Assembly: GCA_019359235.1 (NCBI GenBank) | Contig: JAHHHT010000023.1 | Location: 62,001-126,000, forward strand | From: Oscillatoria princeps RMCB-10 | GTDB taxonomy: Bacteria > Cyanobacteriota > Cyanobacteriia > Cyanobacteriales > Oscillatoriaceae | Length of the DNA: 64,000 nt | Direction of reading: 5' to 3' | In this document: positions 1-9,200 of the stretch, one piece after another | How positions within the stretch are numbered: position 1 is the first letter of the stretch | Layout of the letters: each line of letters opens with the position of its first letter | Program-made: the position numbers and the translations under genes | Notes under the pieces: generated by a model | The model's input: only the letters and a program-made list of their open reading frames with translations | Databases searched by the model: none | What the model was told of the DNA's origin: nothing

Positions 1-1
1 T

Positions 2-427
2 ACTGGCGACGACACCCAGGCCCGCAGCAGCGGAAATGACATCCTCCCGGGGGCAACGACCGTGACAGCCTCCTGGGAAACCAGGGGAGTGACTTGCTGT
101 TCGCCCATGAGGGCGCTGACAGTCTCGATGGCGGTGAAGGCAATGATACGCTGTATGGCGGAAAGGACAGTGACGCCCTCACCGCCGGCCCGGGAGACGA
201 TCTCCGAGCGCGGGGATTTGGGCAGCGACATCCTGACGGGCAACCAAGGCAGCGATGAATTTATCTTGACATCTGGCAAAGGAAGTGATACAGCACTAGC
301 CAAATTGGTTAGGACATTAGACATTGAGGGCCTTGCGAACGCAGTCCCTGCGGATATACCTCGCAGGACAGGCCGAAAAGCCTGTCCCTGTCCGCAGGAG
401 CAAGGGAGATGCCCTGTCCTAAACTGA
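2..427 (+). pseudogene. RTX (haemolysin-type calcium-binding) repeat protein, 3' remnant, frame-disrupted
   Basis: Glycine/aspartate nonapeptides of the RTX type (GGxGxDxLx) are visible but switch frame. Bases 2-52 read TGDD and SGNDILPG in frame 2. From 52 to about 210 the motifs (GNDRDSLLGNQGSD, DGGEGNDTLYGG) are in frame 1. From about 210 to 300 they return to frame 2 (LGSDILTGNQGSDEF). Two compensating indels therefore scramble the middle. After residues GKGSDT the homology stops and the frame runs into a dispersed repeat (CACTAGCCAAATTGGTTA at 291-310, again near 876), so the native C-terminus and any secretion signal are gone. The gene continues off the left edge. RTX domains normally bind calcium outside the cell after type I secretion; this copy is probably dead. 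Confidence 0.7.
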
Positions 428-597
428 CTGTCCGTTGCTCTAGCAATGGACAGTCAGTTTAAGACATGAGCAATGCTTGCCGGTGCCGTGTCCATTACTG
501 AGCTGTCCATTGCTGTATAACCCCTCTCCCACTTTGGGAGAACCCTTCCCGCGCACGGAACAGTCTGATAATATCTGCGGAAAAACCTAACCCGACC

Positions 598-843
598 GGC
601 TGCATTGCCCAGTTGAGCCGCTGCATTGCTTAGTTGAGCCGCTGCATTGCCCAGTTGAGCCGCTGCATTGCCCAGTTGAGCCGCTGCATTGCCCAGTTGA
701 GCCGCTGCATTGCTTAATTAAGCCGCTGCATTGCTTAATTGAGCCGCTGCATTGCTTAATTGAGCCGCTGCATTGCTTAATTGAGCCGCTGCATTGCCTA
801 GTTGAGCCCGCTGCATTGCCTAGTTGAGCCCGCTGCATTGCCA
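598..843. repeat. 21-bp tandem repeat, about 11.5 copies
   Basis: The unit is CTGCATTGCCCAGTTGAGCCG. Two sequence classes (CCCAGTTGA and CTTAATTGA) occupy contiguous blocks, and the last two copies are 22 bp long through an extra C. Because 21 is a multiple of three, the array stays open on the minus strand and would encode repeated GSIKQCS heptads. The change to 22 bp and the lack of a start or ribosome-binding site argue against real coding. Confidence 0.9.
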
Positions 844-878
844 CGCTCGAACGAGGAAAAGTGGGGTCGCGCCGCACT

Positions 879-912
879 AGCCAAATTGGTTAATGTCCTA
901 ACCAATATGGCT
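879..912. repeat. Short inverted repeat (hairpin), dispersed family
   Basis: AGCCAAATTGGTTA and TAACCAATATGGCT pair over 14 positions with one mismatch, separated by six bases. The left arm also occurs at 295-308 at the broken end of the RTX remnant. Confidence 0.7.
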
Positions 913-1265
913 ACTGCTATATCATGCCCAGTTAATTGCCGGTAACAGACCTTTTTCCGGTCGCTCGACTGGGCGTGGTAGCAACTATAGCCGTCTAAAT
1001 GATTCGGACAGCCTCCGCCGGTAGGGGCAGCCACGGGGGGACTGCCCCTACAGGAATTGTCCAAATGATTTAGACGCGCTCTATATAGCAGTTCTAAATG
1101 ATTTGTGAAACCCTCTCTCTTCTCTTTCCTTGGCGCTCTTGGCGCGTCCGCACTGCGGGAAGCAGCTGGCGTGTCTATGGCGGGTTCTTAAAAAAGAATT
1201 TTCACAGCTCAAGAACGAACCGCTATAAATGCCAGAATATTTAAACAGTTTGCGGAGAGATAGCC

Positions 1266-2744
1266 TTGACCGTCCCCAACCGTTTACAAAACTACATTAA
1301 TGGAAAGTGGTGCGCCTCCAGCGCCAGAGACTGCTTGGATGTTGTGAACCCGGCTACCGCTGAGGTGCTCGCTCAGGTGCCCCTCTCACCGGCAGCTGAG
1401 GTAGAGATCGCAGCACAAGCGGCGGCAAAAGCCTTTCCCGGCTGGCGGCAGACTCCGCCAGCAGAGCGGGTGCAATATTTGTTCAAACTCAAAAATCTAT
1501 TAGAAGAACATTTTGAGGATTTAGCTCGCACGATTACCCTGGAATGCGGAAAGACGCTAGCGGAGTCGGCGGGGGAGATGCGTCGGGCGATTGAGAATGT
1601 GGAAGTCGCCTGCGGCATTCCTATGCTGATGCAGGGGTGCAATTTGGAAGATGTGGCTCGCGGGATTGACGAGATGACTATCCGCCAGCCGGTGGGAGTG
1701 GCGGCTGTGATTGCGCCGTTTAATTTTCCAGGGATGATTCCGTTCTGGTTTTTACCATACGCCATCGCCTGCGGCAATACCTATATTGTCAAACCTTCGG
1801 AAAAAGTGCCGCTGACGATGCAAAAGGTGTTTGATTTGCTGGAGCGAACTGGGCTGCCGGCGGGAGTGGTCAATCTGGTTAACGGTGGCAAAGAAGCGGT
1901 GGATGCCATTTTAGACCACCCAGCGATCCGGGCGATTAGTTTTGTGGGATCGACGCCGGTGGCGCAGTATGTTTACAGTCGGGCGGCGGCTAATGGCAAA
2001 CGCGCTCAGTGCCAGGGGGGTGCGAAAAATCCAATTATTATTTTGCCGGATGCGGATTTGGAAACGACGGTGCGGATTGCGGCGGACAGCGCTTTTGGCT
2101 GTGCTGGGCAGCGCTGTCTCGCCGCGTCGCTGGCGGTTACGGTGGGGGAAGCTCGCCACACATTTACAGAGGCAATTGTGGGGGCAGCTAAAAGCCGAAC
2201 GGTGGGTTGCGGTTTGGATGAGGGAGTCCAAATGGGGCCGGTGATCGCTCCTGAAAGTAGAAGCCGGATTGAGGGGCTGATTGAAAAGGGGGTCAGTGAG
2301 GGGGCAAGGGCGCTCGTGGATGGACGCCACCCGAAAATTGCCGGTTACGAACGGGGGAATTTTGTTAAACCGACGATTTTGCAGAATGTCAGCCCTGCCG
2401 GTGAAATTGCCCGAACGGAAATTTTTGGCCCCGTGCTGGGACTGATTCACCTGGACACGATTGATGAGGCGATTGCTTTGGTGAATAGGGGTGAGTGGGG
2501 CAACATGGCTTGTTTGTTCACCACCAGTGGGGCGGCGGCGCGGAAATTCCGCTACGAAGCGGAAGCCGGCAATATTGGCATCAATATTGGCGTAGCCGCG
2601 CCAATGGCATTTTTTCCATTCAGCGGCTGGAAAGCAAGTTTCTTTGGCGACTTGCACGGGCAAGGTGCCCACGCTGTGGAGTTTTTTACCCAAACCAAGG
2701 TGGTGGTTGAGCGCTGGCCTAAAAACTGGTCGCGCCAATTTTGA
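1266..2744 (+). CDS. mmsA: Methylmalonate-semialdehyde dehydrogenase (CoA-acylating)
   Basis: 492-residue aldehyde dehydrogenase of the MmsA subgroup, the usual family length. The family oxidises methylmalonate or malonate semialdehyde to propionyl- or acetyl-CoA with NAD+ and CoA, in valine and beta-alanine catabolism. Visible are the PFNFPG cofactor loop (residues 151-156), the subgroup signature QGGAKNP (250-256) in place of the ELGGK glutamate of ordinary aldehyde dehydrogenases, and the nucleophile Cys284 in [17 protein letters not shown] and the C-terminal FFTQTK are also typical. The start is TTG, chosen because GCGGAGAGA ends seven bases upstream and the next residues ([15 protein letters not shown]) match the family N-terminus. 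It appears monocistronic between repeat-rich spacers. Substrate preference cannot be read from sequence. Confidence 0.92.
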   Translation: MTVPNRLQNYINGKWCASSARDCLDVVNPATAEVLAQVPLSPAAEVEIAAQAAAKAFPGWRQTPPAERVQYLFKLKNLLEEHFEDLARTITLECGKTLAESAGEMRRAIENVEVACGIPMLMQGCNLEDVARGIDEMTIRQPVGVAAVIAPFNFPGMIPFWFLPYAIACGNTYIVKPSEKVPLTMQKVFDLLERTGLPAGVVNLVNGGKEAVDAILDHPAIRAISFVGSTPVAQYVYSRAAANGKRAQCQGGAKNPIIILPDADLETTVRIAADSAFGCAGQRCLAASLAVTVGEARHTFTEAIVGAAKSRTVGCGLDEGVQMGPVIAPESRSRIEGLIEKGVSEGARALVDGRHPKIAGYERGNFVKPTILQNVSPAGEIARTEIFGPVLGLIHLDTIDEAIALVNRGEWGNMACLFTTSGAAARKFRYEAEAGNIGINIGVAAPMAFFPFSGWKASFFGDLHGQGAHAVEFFTQTKVVVERWPKNWSRQF

Positions 2745-2800
2745 TGTTAGGGGATAGGGGTTAGGGGTTAGGGGACAGGGGTTAGGGGACAGGCTTTTCG
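2745..2800. repeat. Heptanucleotide STRR (GGGTTAG/GGGATAG type)
   Basis: Degenerate tandem heptamers (TTAGGGG, ATAGGGG, ACAGGGG) begin directly after the mmsA stop codon. This is the short tandemly repeated repetitive type common in filamentous cyanobacteria. Confidence 0.75.
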
Positions 2801-3185
2801 GCCTGTCCTGCAAGGGATATCCCTAGGGACTGCGTCCAGCCTGCCCTCAATGTCTAATCTCCTAAAAAAGATCCTCACCCCTATCCCCTCTCCCCAGATG
2901 GGAGCGGAGAGAAAAAATCTGGTGTTTTTCTTGCTCCCCCCTCCCCTTGTGGGCTACGGCTTATACACAAATCCCTCTGAGCCCAATTTTCCATGAAGTT
3001 GGAAGAACTTCTTTCTCCCCCCTCTCCCCTTGTGGGAGAGGGGGGTTGGGGGGGGTGAGGGGCTTTGCTGCAGTCACATACCCAAGATGTGTATAAACAG
3101 TAGCCCCTTGTGGGAGAGGGGGTTGGGGGGTGAGGGGGATTTCTGCGGTTAATCATGACACGATATAACACCTAACACCTGACAC
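2801..3185. repeat. Spacer filled with CTCTCCCC/GGGAGAGGGG repeats and an ACACCTAAC array
   Basis: Copies of the dispersed motif CCCCTTGTGGGAGAGGGG with GGGGTTGGGGGGTGAGG lie at about 2880-3140, in part as imperfect inverted copies flanking CGGCTTATACACAAATCCC. At 3170-3205 a heptamer-like array (ACACCTA/ACACCTG) runs into the end of the esterase gene. No gene seen. The same motif recurs near 15085, 16570, 30190, 53165 and 53375. Confidence 0.75.
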
Positions 3186-4124
3186 CTAACACCTGACACC
3201 TAAGTCAGAGCGCAGTTGGGCGGCGATTTCTGCTAGGGCTTGCTTTCCCCGGTCTACCACGGGCGCTAAGCCGATAAAGTTGTGAATCATGCCGTCATAG
3301 CGCCAAAGCCGCACCGGCACTCCCGCCTCCTGCAGTCGAGCTGCGTAGGCTTCCGCCTCATCCCGGAGCACGTCGCACTCAGCAGTGACAATCAGCGCCG
3401 GCGGGAGGTGATTCAGGCTGCCGGCGAGCAGGGGCGAGGCGTAGGGATTTTGCCCCTCTGCGGCGCGAGAGAGGTAGCGATCCCAAAACCACACCATCTC
3501 TTCCTTGCTCAAGCCGTAACCCCGCTCATACTGCCGGTAAGATTCGGTATCGAAGCCGTACTGGGTGACCGGGTAGACAAGCAGCTGATACGCCAGATGG
3601 GGCGAGCCCCTATCTCGCGCCATGAGCGCCACCGCCGCCGCCAAATTGCCGCCGGCGCTATCCCCTCCCACGGCAATTCGCTCGGGATCGCCGCCGAGCG
3701 CAGCCGCATTCTGCGCCACCCAGCGAGTGGCGGCGCAGGCATCTTCCACTGCTGCAGGAAACCTGTGTTCGGGTGCCAGCCGGTAGTCGGCGGACACCAC
3801 CACACACTCCGCCCCATTAGCCAGGGAGCGGCAGATTGGGTCCGCCGCGTCCAAATCGCCCAGCACCCAACCGCCGCCGTGGAAATAGACCAGCACCGGC
3901 AGTGGGGCGCTGCTTTTTGGGGTGTAAATGCGGACGGGAATATCCCCATCCGCGCCTGGAACAGGGCGATTTTCCACGCGGAAAACCGCAAGCGGTTTGA
4001 GTGGCTTGCCCCGCAGTTTGGCGGCTAGTTCTCTGGCTTCCACCGGCTCCAGGCTGGAGAGGGGAGGCAATCTATGCCGGTCGAATTGCACCAAGAATTC
4101 TTGAACTTGCGGGTCTAGGGACAT
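3186..4124 (-). CDS. Alpha/beta-hydrolase esterase, hormone-sensitive-lipase family
   Basis: 312-residue carboxylesterase of the HSL (bacterial family IV) type, hydrolysing ester bonds of small or medium acyl substrates in the cytoplasm. The oxyanion-hole motif HGGGW is at residues 82-86. The nucleophile elbow GGDSAGG carries Ser156. Asp251 ([10 protein letters not shown]) and His281 (MIHNFIG) complete the triad. No signal peptide is seen. Its ATG overlaps the stop of the cyAbrB gene upstream by one base (TAATG), so the two are cotranscribed and probably translationally coupled. The natural substrate is unknown. Confidence 0.88.
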   Translation of the reverse strand: MSLDPQVQEFLVQFDRHRLPPLSSLEPVEARELAAKLRGKPLKPLAVFRVENRPVPGADGDIPVRIYTPKSSAPLPVLVYFHGGGWVLGDLDAADPICRSLANGAECVVVSADYRLAPEHRFPAAVEDACAATRWVAQNAAALGGDPERIAVGGDSAGGNLAAAVALMARDRGSPHLAYQLLVYPVTQYGFDTESYRQYERGYGLSKEEMVWFWDRYLSRAAEGQNPYASPLLAGSLNHLPPALIVTAECDVLRDEAEAYAARLQEAGVPVRLWRYDGMIHNFIGLAPVVDRGKQALAEIAAQLRSDLGVRC

Positions 4125-4498
4125 TAAGCTTCCACTTGTTTCAAGTGAATGTGCTTGCGTCCCAAAGAAATTTCAAACTCATCACCCGGGTTGAGATCCA
4201 TCTGCTTGGTGTACGCAGCGCCAATCAGTAAGTTCCCGTTGGACTGCACGCTAATCCGGTAGCTAGCGGTGCGTCCGCCGCGCCCATTTCCTTTTTGCTT
4301 GCCATCCAGGTCGATCCCCTCGGCATCAATCAGGGCGTTTAGGAACTTCATCATGTTGACCCGTTCCAAGTTGTTCTTGGTGAGGGTGTAGTAGCCGCAG
4401 GCTCGCGCTTTTTCTTCTTTGCTGAGTTCGGCTAGCTCTCGGACTTTCTTGATAAGGTCTTCCCCTGTTAGGGGGGTGGGGCTTTTAACTTTAGCCAT
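4124..4498 (-). CDS. cyAbrB family transcriptional regulator
   Basis: 124-residue cyanobacterial AbrB-like protein. The N-terminal half contains the hallmark AKACGYYTxTKN-like segment (here [12 protein letters not shown]) and [17 protein letters not shown]. The C-terminal half ([19 protein letters not shown] to [11 protein letters not shown]-like residues and KHIHLKQ) is the AbrB-type fold. Family members (CalA and CalB of Synechocystis) are abundant DNA-binding proteins controlling carbon/nitrogen balance and hydrogenase genes. Whether this is the cyAbrB1 or cyAbrB2 type was not resolved. It is the first gene of a two-gene operon with the esterase, and a lysine-rich N-terminus ([12 protein letters not shown]) fits the chosen ATG. 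Confidence 0.9.
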   Translation of the reverse strand: MAKVKSPTPLTGEDLIKKVRELAELSKEEKARACGYYTLTKNNLERVNMMKFLNALIDAEGIDLDGKQKGNGRGGRTASYRISVQSNGNLLIGAAYTKQMDLNPGDEFEISLGRKHIHLKQVEA

Positions 4499-5713
4499 TA
4501 CTTTTCACGCTTTACCAACTTCTAGTGTGATTCTATCATTAAGTTACCCAGATGGGAATGAAAATTTATCACGGCTCGCTCGTGTTGGCCGGTTGCCGGT
4601 GCCGGCGCTTAATTCTAACGGAGCGGGCGGGGGTGTCCGCGCCCGCACGAGCTTGACAAACTTGGAGAGGTTGCCGGCGTGCCGCCCGGACACTTTGGAG
4701 ACTGATCGATTGAGAGCCGGGGCTATTTGATTACAGACAGTAGCATTATCTGCCAGACAGTAGCGGAAGTCAATACCAGTCGAGCCGGCATCGGATAAGT
4801 GATGCCTTGGCTGAATTGCCAGACCCCCCTTGCCGAACTCTGGCAGCCCACCACTTTTGGAAATAGGCTCGCCGGGCAGTTCCCTCTGGCAGCGCCCACT
4901 ACTTCTGTGGGGCGAGCGAGAGAAAGGCACCTTTATTCTGCCGCCAATCCGGTGTGGAACGCAACCCGCCGGTACGGGGGGGAGGTTAAGGTTGTCGCGC
5001 CTTTAAGCTGGGGGGTTGCTGGCATAAGGCGAAGCTTCAGAGAAACTGATACCGGCAATCAAACGACCGCCACCGCCACCGTCGGGCTGGCAAGAGCCGG
5101 CCAAAGATGGTTGCCCCCACTCGCATAGCTTTGACGCGCCAATTAGGAAAAGATCCTAAATTTTACGCAAGCGCCCCTGGCAGAAATATGCTAGCCGTTC
5201 AATCCTCCCATTTTCCGGGAGCGTACCGCTTTGGTTATTCGGCGCACTTTCTACCGGCTAGACAGACTTTAGCCGCCCCCTGTTCCCTTTCAGGGGGGCG
5301 GGAGGGGACACGAGTTTTTTTTGCCCGCGCCGGCGGGTGCAGCCGGTGGTTCGATGTCCTGTAGCCGCGATTTCAATCGCCGGGGTATATCTGCAAAAAC
5401 GGAACGATCCCTTCCCTATTTCTCCGTCTGCCCTGAACCGGCTCAAACCCTGCGATCGGATTTTTGCACGCACTGGCATGCGAGCGGCTCCTCTCCCCCA
5501 TTCGTTACATACGTTATATAATAGGTCGCTGCCCGACCGCGCCTCCGACCGCTGGGAAGGGGTAAAAAACTTCTGCCGGCGATCGCTGGGCAGTTTTCAG
5601 CTTGCCACCGTCTCCCGAGCGCACCGGCATCAGTCCCAGCTCCGCCGGGCGGTCGCAGGCGCTTTTCCCCGCACCCGCACCAAAAAACAACCCGCTCTAG
5701 CAGCAGGAGAGAG
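4499..5713. other. 1.2-kb gene-poor, GC-rich stretch
   Basis: Several overlapping frames are open here, but none has recognisable protein character, a good ribosome-binding site or family motifs. The only clear features are a HIP1 octamer (GCGATCGC near 5580), a G/C-rich palindromic patch near 5275-5300 and an isolated TATAAT at 5517-5522 without a matching -35. It may be eroded coding DNA. Confidence 0.5.
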
Positions 5714-6152
5714 ATGCAGATAATCAATAAAATAATTGAAGTACAAACCGGCATTGGTATAGGCATTTACAATATTACCCCACAGCTGTTGCAGCTCCTG
5801 GAGGCGAGTGGGGTCAAAAATGGCCAGCTTCTGGTCTTCTCCCGGCACACAACGACAGCGCTGGCTATCAATGAATATGAAGAGCGATTGCTGGTGGACG
5901 TTAAGGCGCATCTGGAAAAATTAGCGCCCTGTTCAGGAACCTACCTGCACGGCGGACCTCCACTTGAGAGATGTGCCCCCGGACGAACCGGCGAATGCCC
6001 ACTCTCACCTGATGGCTCTGATGCTCAGCAGCAGTGAAGCGATCCCAATTGCGGACGGTCAATTGGCTCTGGGGACTTGGCAATCTGTGCTGTTCTTTGA
6101 CTTGGACGGGCCTCGAAACAGGACGGTGTTCGTGCAAATATCTGGGCAGTGA
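5714..6152 (+). pseudogene. yjbQ: YjbQ/UPF0047 family protein, split by a +1 frameshift
   Basis: The first part (MQIINKIIEVQTGIG, then FSRHTTTALAINEYEERLL) and the second part ([44 protein letters not shown]) together form one complete YjbQ protein of about 145 residues, the normal length. They lie in different frames. The switch falls at 5948-5957, where CACGGCGGACCTCCAC reads H-G-(g)-D-L-H: one extra G breaks the frame before [12 protein letters not shown]. As it stands the product ends at residue 107, with a scrambled tail after about 80 residues. YjbQ proteins have thiamine-phosphate-synthase-like activity in vitro; their in vivo role is unsettled. A sequencing error at the G-rich spot is the main alternative to true inactivation. 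A ribosome-binding site GGAGAG lies just upstream. Confidence 0.85.
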
Positions 6153-6222
6153 AAGCAGGAGGCTGGCACTCCAGCGCCCAAAGGGAGACGCACCCTGGCG
6201 AGTGCGCCGGCATTGCCCCTCT

Positions 6223-9200
6223 CTACTTTTGAGAGCCGGTGCCGTCGCAGAGGTAGCGGTCGCTGTTTTTGACGCGGGGATTGTTCTTGAGATAGTCGCG
6301 CAGCCAATCACAACTGCGCCCCACTAAATTATAAAGATCCAAATTCAACTCCCCGCTGTTGGGGCTCCAGAGCCTCACAGTTTTGTCCGCACCGGCAGGG
6401 GCGAGCGTGCGGCCTTCTGGGCTCAAACTCACCCCCAAGACCCCAGCACTATATGCCTCGAGCCGGTCGGGAACCAGCTGGTGCGGCTCTTTGAGTTTCA
6501 GTGCGCCATCATAGCCGGCAGAGGCAGTCAGCTGACCCGACTGGCTAAAACGCACATTGCTAACAGTATCTGTGCCCCCTTCAAGCGCTCTGGGCAAGCT
6601 GCAGTCCTCGATCGAGAGTTTTACCGCCGTGCCGGCACTTGCTGAGGCAATCGTTTGGCCATCAGGGCTGAAACTGACCGGCGAGATCTGATTGCGATGC
6701 CCCTCCAGAGCTCTCAGCAAGTGTCCGTCAAGCTTCCAGAGTTTGACAGTGCCGTCAGCACTTCCAGCAGCAAGGAGCTGTCCGTCGGGGGCAAAACCCT
6801 CAGCGCACACTTGTTCGCGATCCCCCTTGAGAATTTTCTGCAAAGTGCCCGCACTGTTCCAGAGCCGGACGGCTGTGCGTTCGCTCGCCGGGGCGAACGT
6901 ATTGCCACCGTCACGCTTCCAGAGTTTGAAAGTAGTGCCAGCCCTCACCGAGGCAAGGGACAGTCCGTCGGGGCTGAAACTCACACCCGAGACACTCTTG
7001 CTGTGCTCCGACAGTATTTTCAACAGCGCGTCCTCTTTATTGAAGCCCCACAGCCGGACGGTTGCGTCATCACCGGCAGAGGCGAGGGTGCCGGCCCGAC
7101 TGAAACTCACTTTGTTGACAGCGCTGGTGTGCCCCTTTATAATTCTCAAGAGGCTGCCGTCACGGCTCCAAAGTCGGACAGTGCTGTCAGAACTGCCAGA
7201 GGCAATTATCTGACCGCTGGGGCTGAAACTGACGCTCTTGACTTTGCTGGTGTGGCCTTCGAGAGTGGTTAGCAGCTGACCGTCAAGGTTCCAGAGTTTG
7301 ACCGTCTTGTCCTCACTGGCAGAAGCAACTGTCTTGCCGTCCGGGCTGAAACTGACAGCCAATACCGATTTATTGTGCCCTTTTAGAATTTTCAGCAACT
7401 TGCCGTCGCGGCTCCAAAGTTTGACGGTTTTGTCCCTTCCGGCAGAAGCAATCATCTGTCCGTCGGGGCTGAAACTCAGATCGCACACCCAGTCGCCGTG
7501 ATTGAGAACTTTCAGCAGAGTGCCGTCGCGGCTCCAAAGTTTGACAGTCTTGTCCTTACTCCCAGAGGCAATCATCTGTCCTTGGGAGCTGAAGCTGACC
7601 GCAGTCACCGGCTTGCTGTGCTTCAAGTTTCTCACAAAGGTGCCGTCACGCCTCCAGAGTTTGACAGTGGTGTCATCACTCGCCGAGGCAAGGATCTGTC
7701 CGTCCGGGCTAAAACTCACCCGGTTCACCCGAGCCCGGTGACCTTGCAAACTTCTGAGCGGGACACCGGCTGAACTCCAGAGTTTCACGGTTCCGTCCCC
7801 ACCGGCTGTCGCCAGCAGGGGCGCAACTTGCCGGTGCCCTTCCCCTTGTGGCTGCTCGCCGGCGGGGCTGAAACTGACATCGAAAACCGCACCGATATGC
7901 CCCTCCAAACGATTGCGCTCCTGAATTTCGGAAAGTGCCTGCCGCAGCCGGTCTGCCGTCTCCGTCTTGATATCCGGCGGCGCTTCTGTCTCCAGTATTT
8001 GCTTGCCGGCTCTGACGCTCGCGATTAATCCCTCCAGCTGTTTCCCCGAAAGAAAAAGCGCTTTTGAAGCCTGATTCAGCTGTTGAATCTCTTTGACTTC
8101 CGCTCGCTGAGTTTGCAGTTTGGCTTGCCAGCCAAATACCCCCGCTAGCGCTGCTACTACTGCCATCAAAGACAGTCCCGCCCCCCGGCGTGCTCGCCCC
8201 AGCACGCGATTTAGCTCGGACTGAGCGCGAAAGGCCAGCTTTTTCTCCTTTTTCGGAGCCCCGACTGAGACAGGTTGTTGCTGCTGGCGTATCAAAGGCA
8301 CCAAATACTCGTGAGCCAGCTGGTAGCGGTCGGGGATGTTTGGCACCAAAAACACCAGCCCCGTGCCGGTTAAAATAGTGAGCGCCAAATCCAGTTGAGC
8401 CGCCGAGGCTTTTAACCCCAGCGCCTGTAAACCCGCTCTTATAGCAGCGCGATCCTTTAAAGGGCGAGTCCTGTTCTCACCGGTTAGCAAGTACAAAACC
8501 TGTCGGGCAACCCGTTCGTTCTCAGCCCCACAGTCTTTGACGGCTTCTTGCAAAAATCTCTCGACCAGTTTTTCCTTGCCCCCCCGGTTTTGATACTGCG
8601 CCAGCGCTGATATCTTCTCTGTTTCCAGCTGCAAGCCCACCACCTGCAGCTCAAGCGGACGCACCTCTCCCATATCTCCAGCCAGATCCCCCACTATTTT
8701 ATCAATCAGCGCCGGTTCCAAATAATAATTAGTGCTGGCTGTTAAGCGGAGAGCTGATTTGGCCTCAGCGGCTGTAAAATAGCCTAAGTAATACAGTGTT
8801 TCTCGGTACAGAATGTTGCTGTCTGTGGCTTCCCTGTGATGGAGGCGATTGAAATCCAGCAAATAAGAGAGATAATCTTCCCGCAGGGAAAGGATGACTT
8901 TCAGGAAAGGGATATTCAGGCACTCTCGCAAGAATTCATAAAATTCTAGCCTTTTTGCCGGCTCTTTGCAAGCGAAGAAGAACTGTTCAAATTGGTCGAA
9001 TATCAGAACCGTTAGCAAATGGCAATCGGCATTTTTACGCAATTGGTCGAGAATGGCTTCTGCTGAATGCGCTGGCTCAGGCGCAGAGGGGCAATCTCCC
9101 ATCTTGACGCCCTGAACTTCCGCAAGCGCCTGTTTGAGAGATTTCCCCAGTTCCCTCACCCAGTTGGTGTAAACTTGCTGCACCACCGGCAGGGCGTGGC

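Larger units (their letters stand above)
428..1265. other. Gene-free region with repeats upstream of mmsA
   Basis: No convincing gene. It holds CAATGGACAG-type repeat copies (about 440-515), a 21-bp tandem array (598-843), an inverted repeat (879-912) and a cyanobacterial filler sequence around 1125 (TTCCTTGGCGCTCTTGGCG, seen again near 31060). The last 50 bases carry the mmsA ribosome-binding site. Confidence 0.7.

Noticed and set aside
587-1064. Cysteine-rich repeat protein on the minus strand
   Set aside because: The open frame follows from the 21-bp period of a tandem repeat. No start signal is seen, and the 22-bp units break the frame.
1911-2813. Long minus-strand frame opposite mmsA
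   Set aside because: It is antisense to a well-conserved gene and its composition follows third-codon bias of mmsA; no family features.
4544-5766. Several open frames in the 1.2-kb gap between cyAbrB and yjbQ
   Set aside because: They overlap on both strands, have no ribosome-binding sites, conserved motifs or plausible composition.
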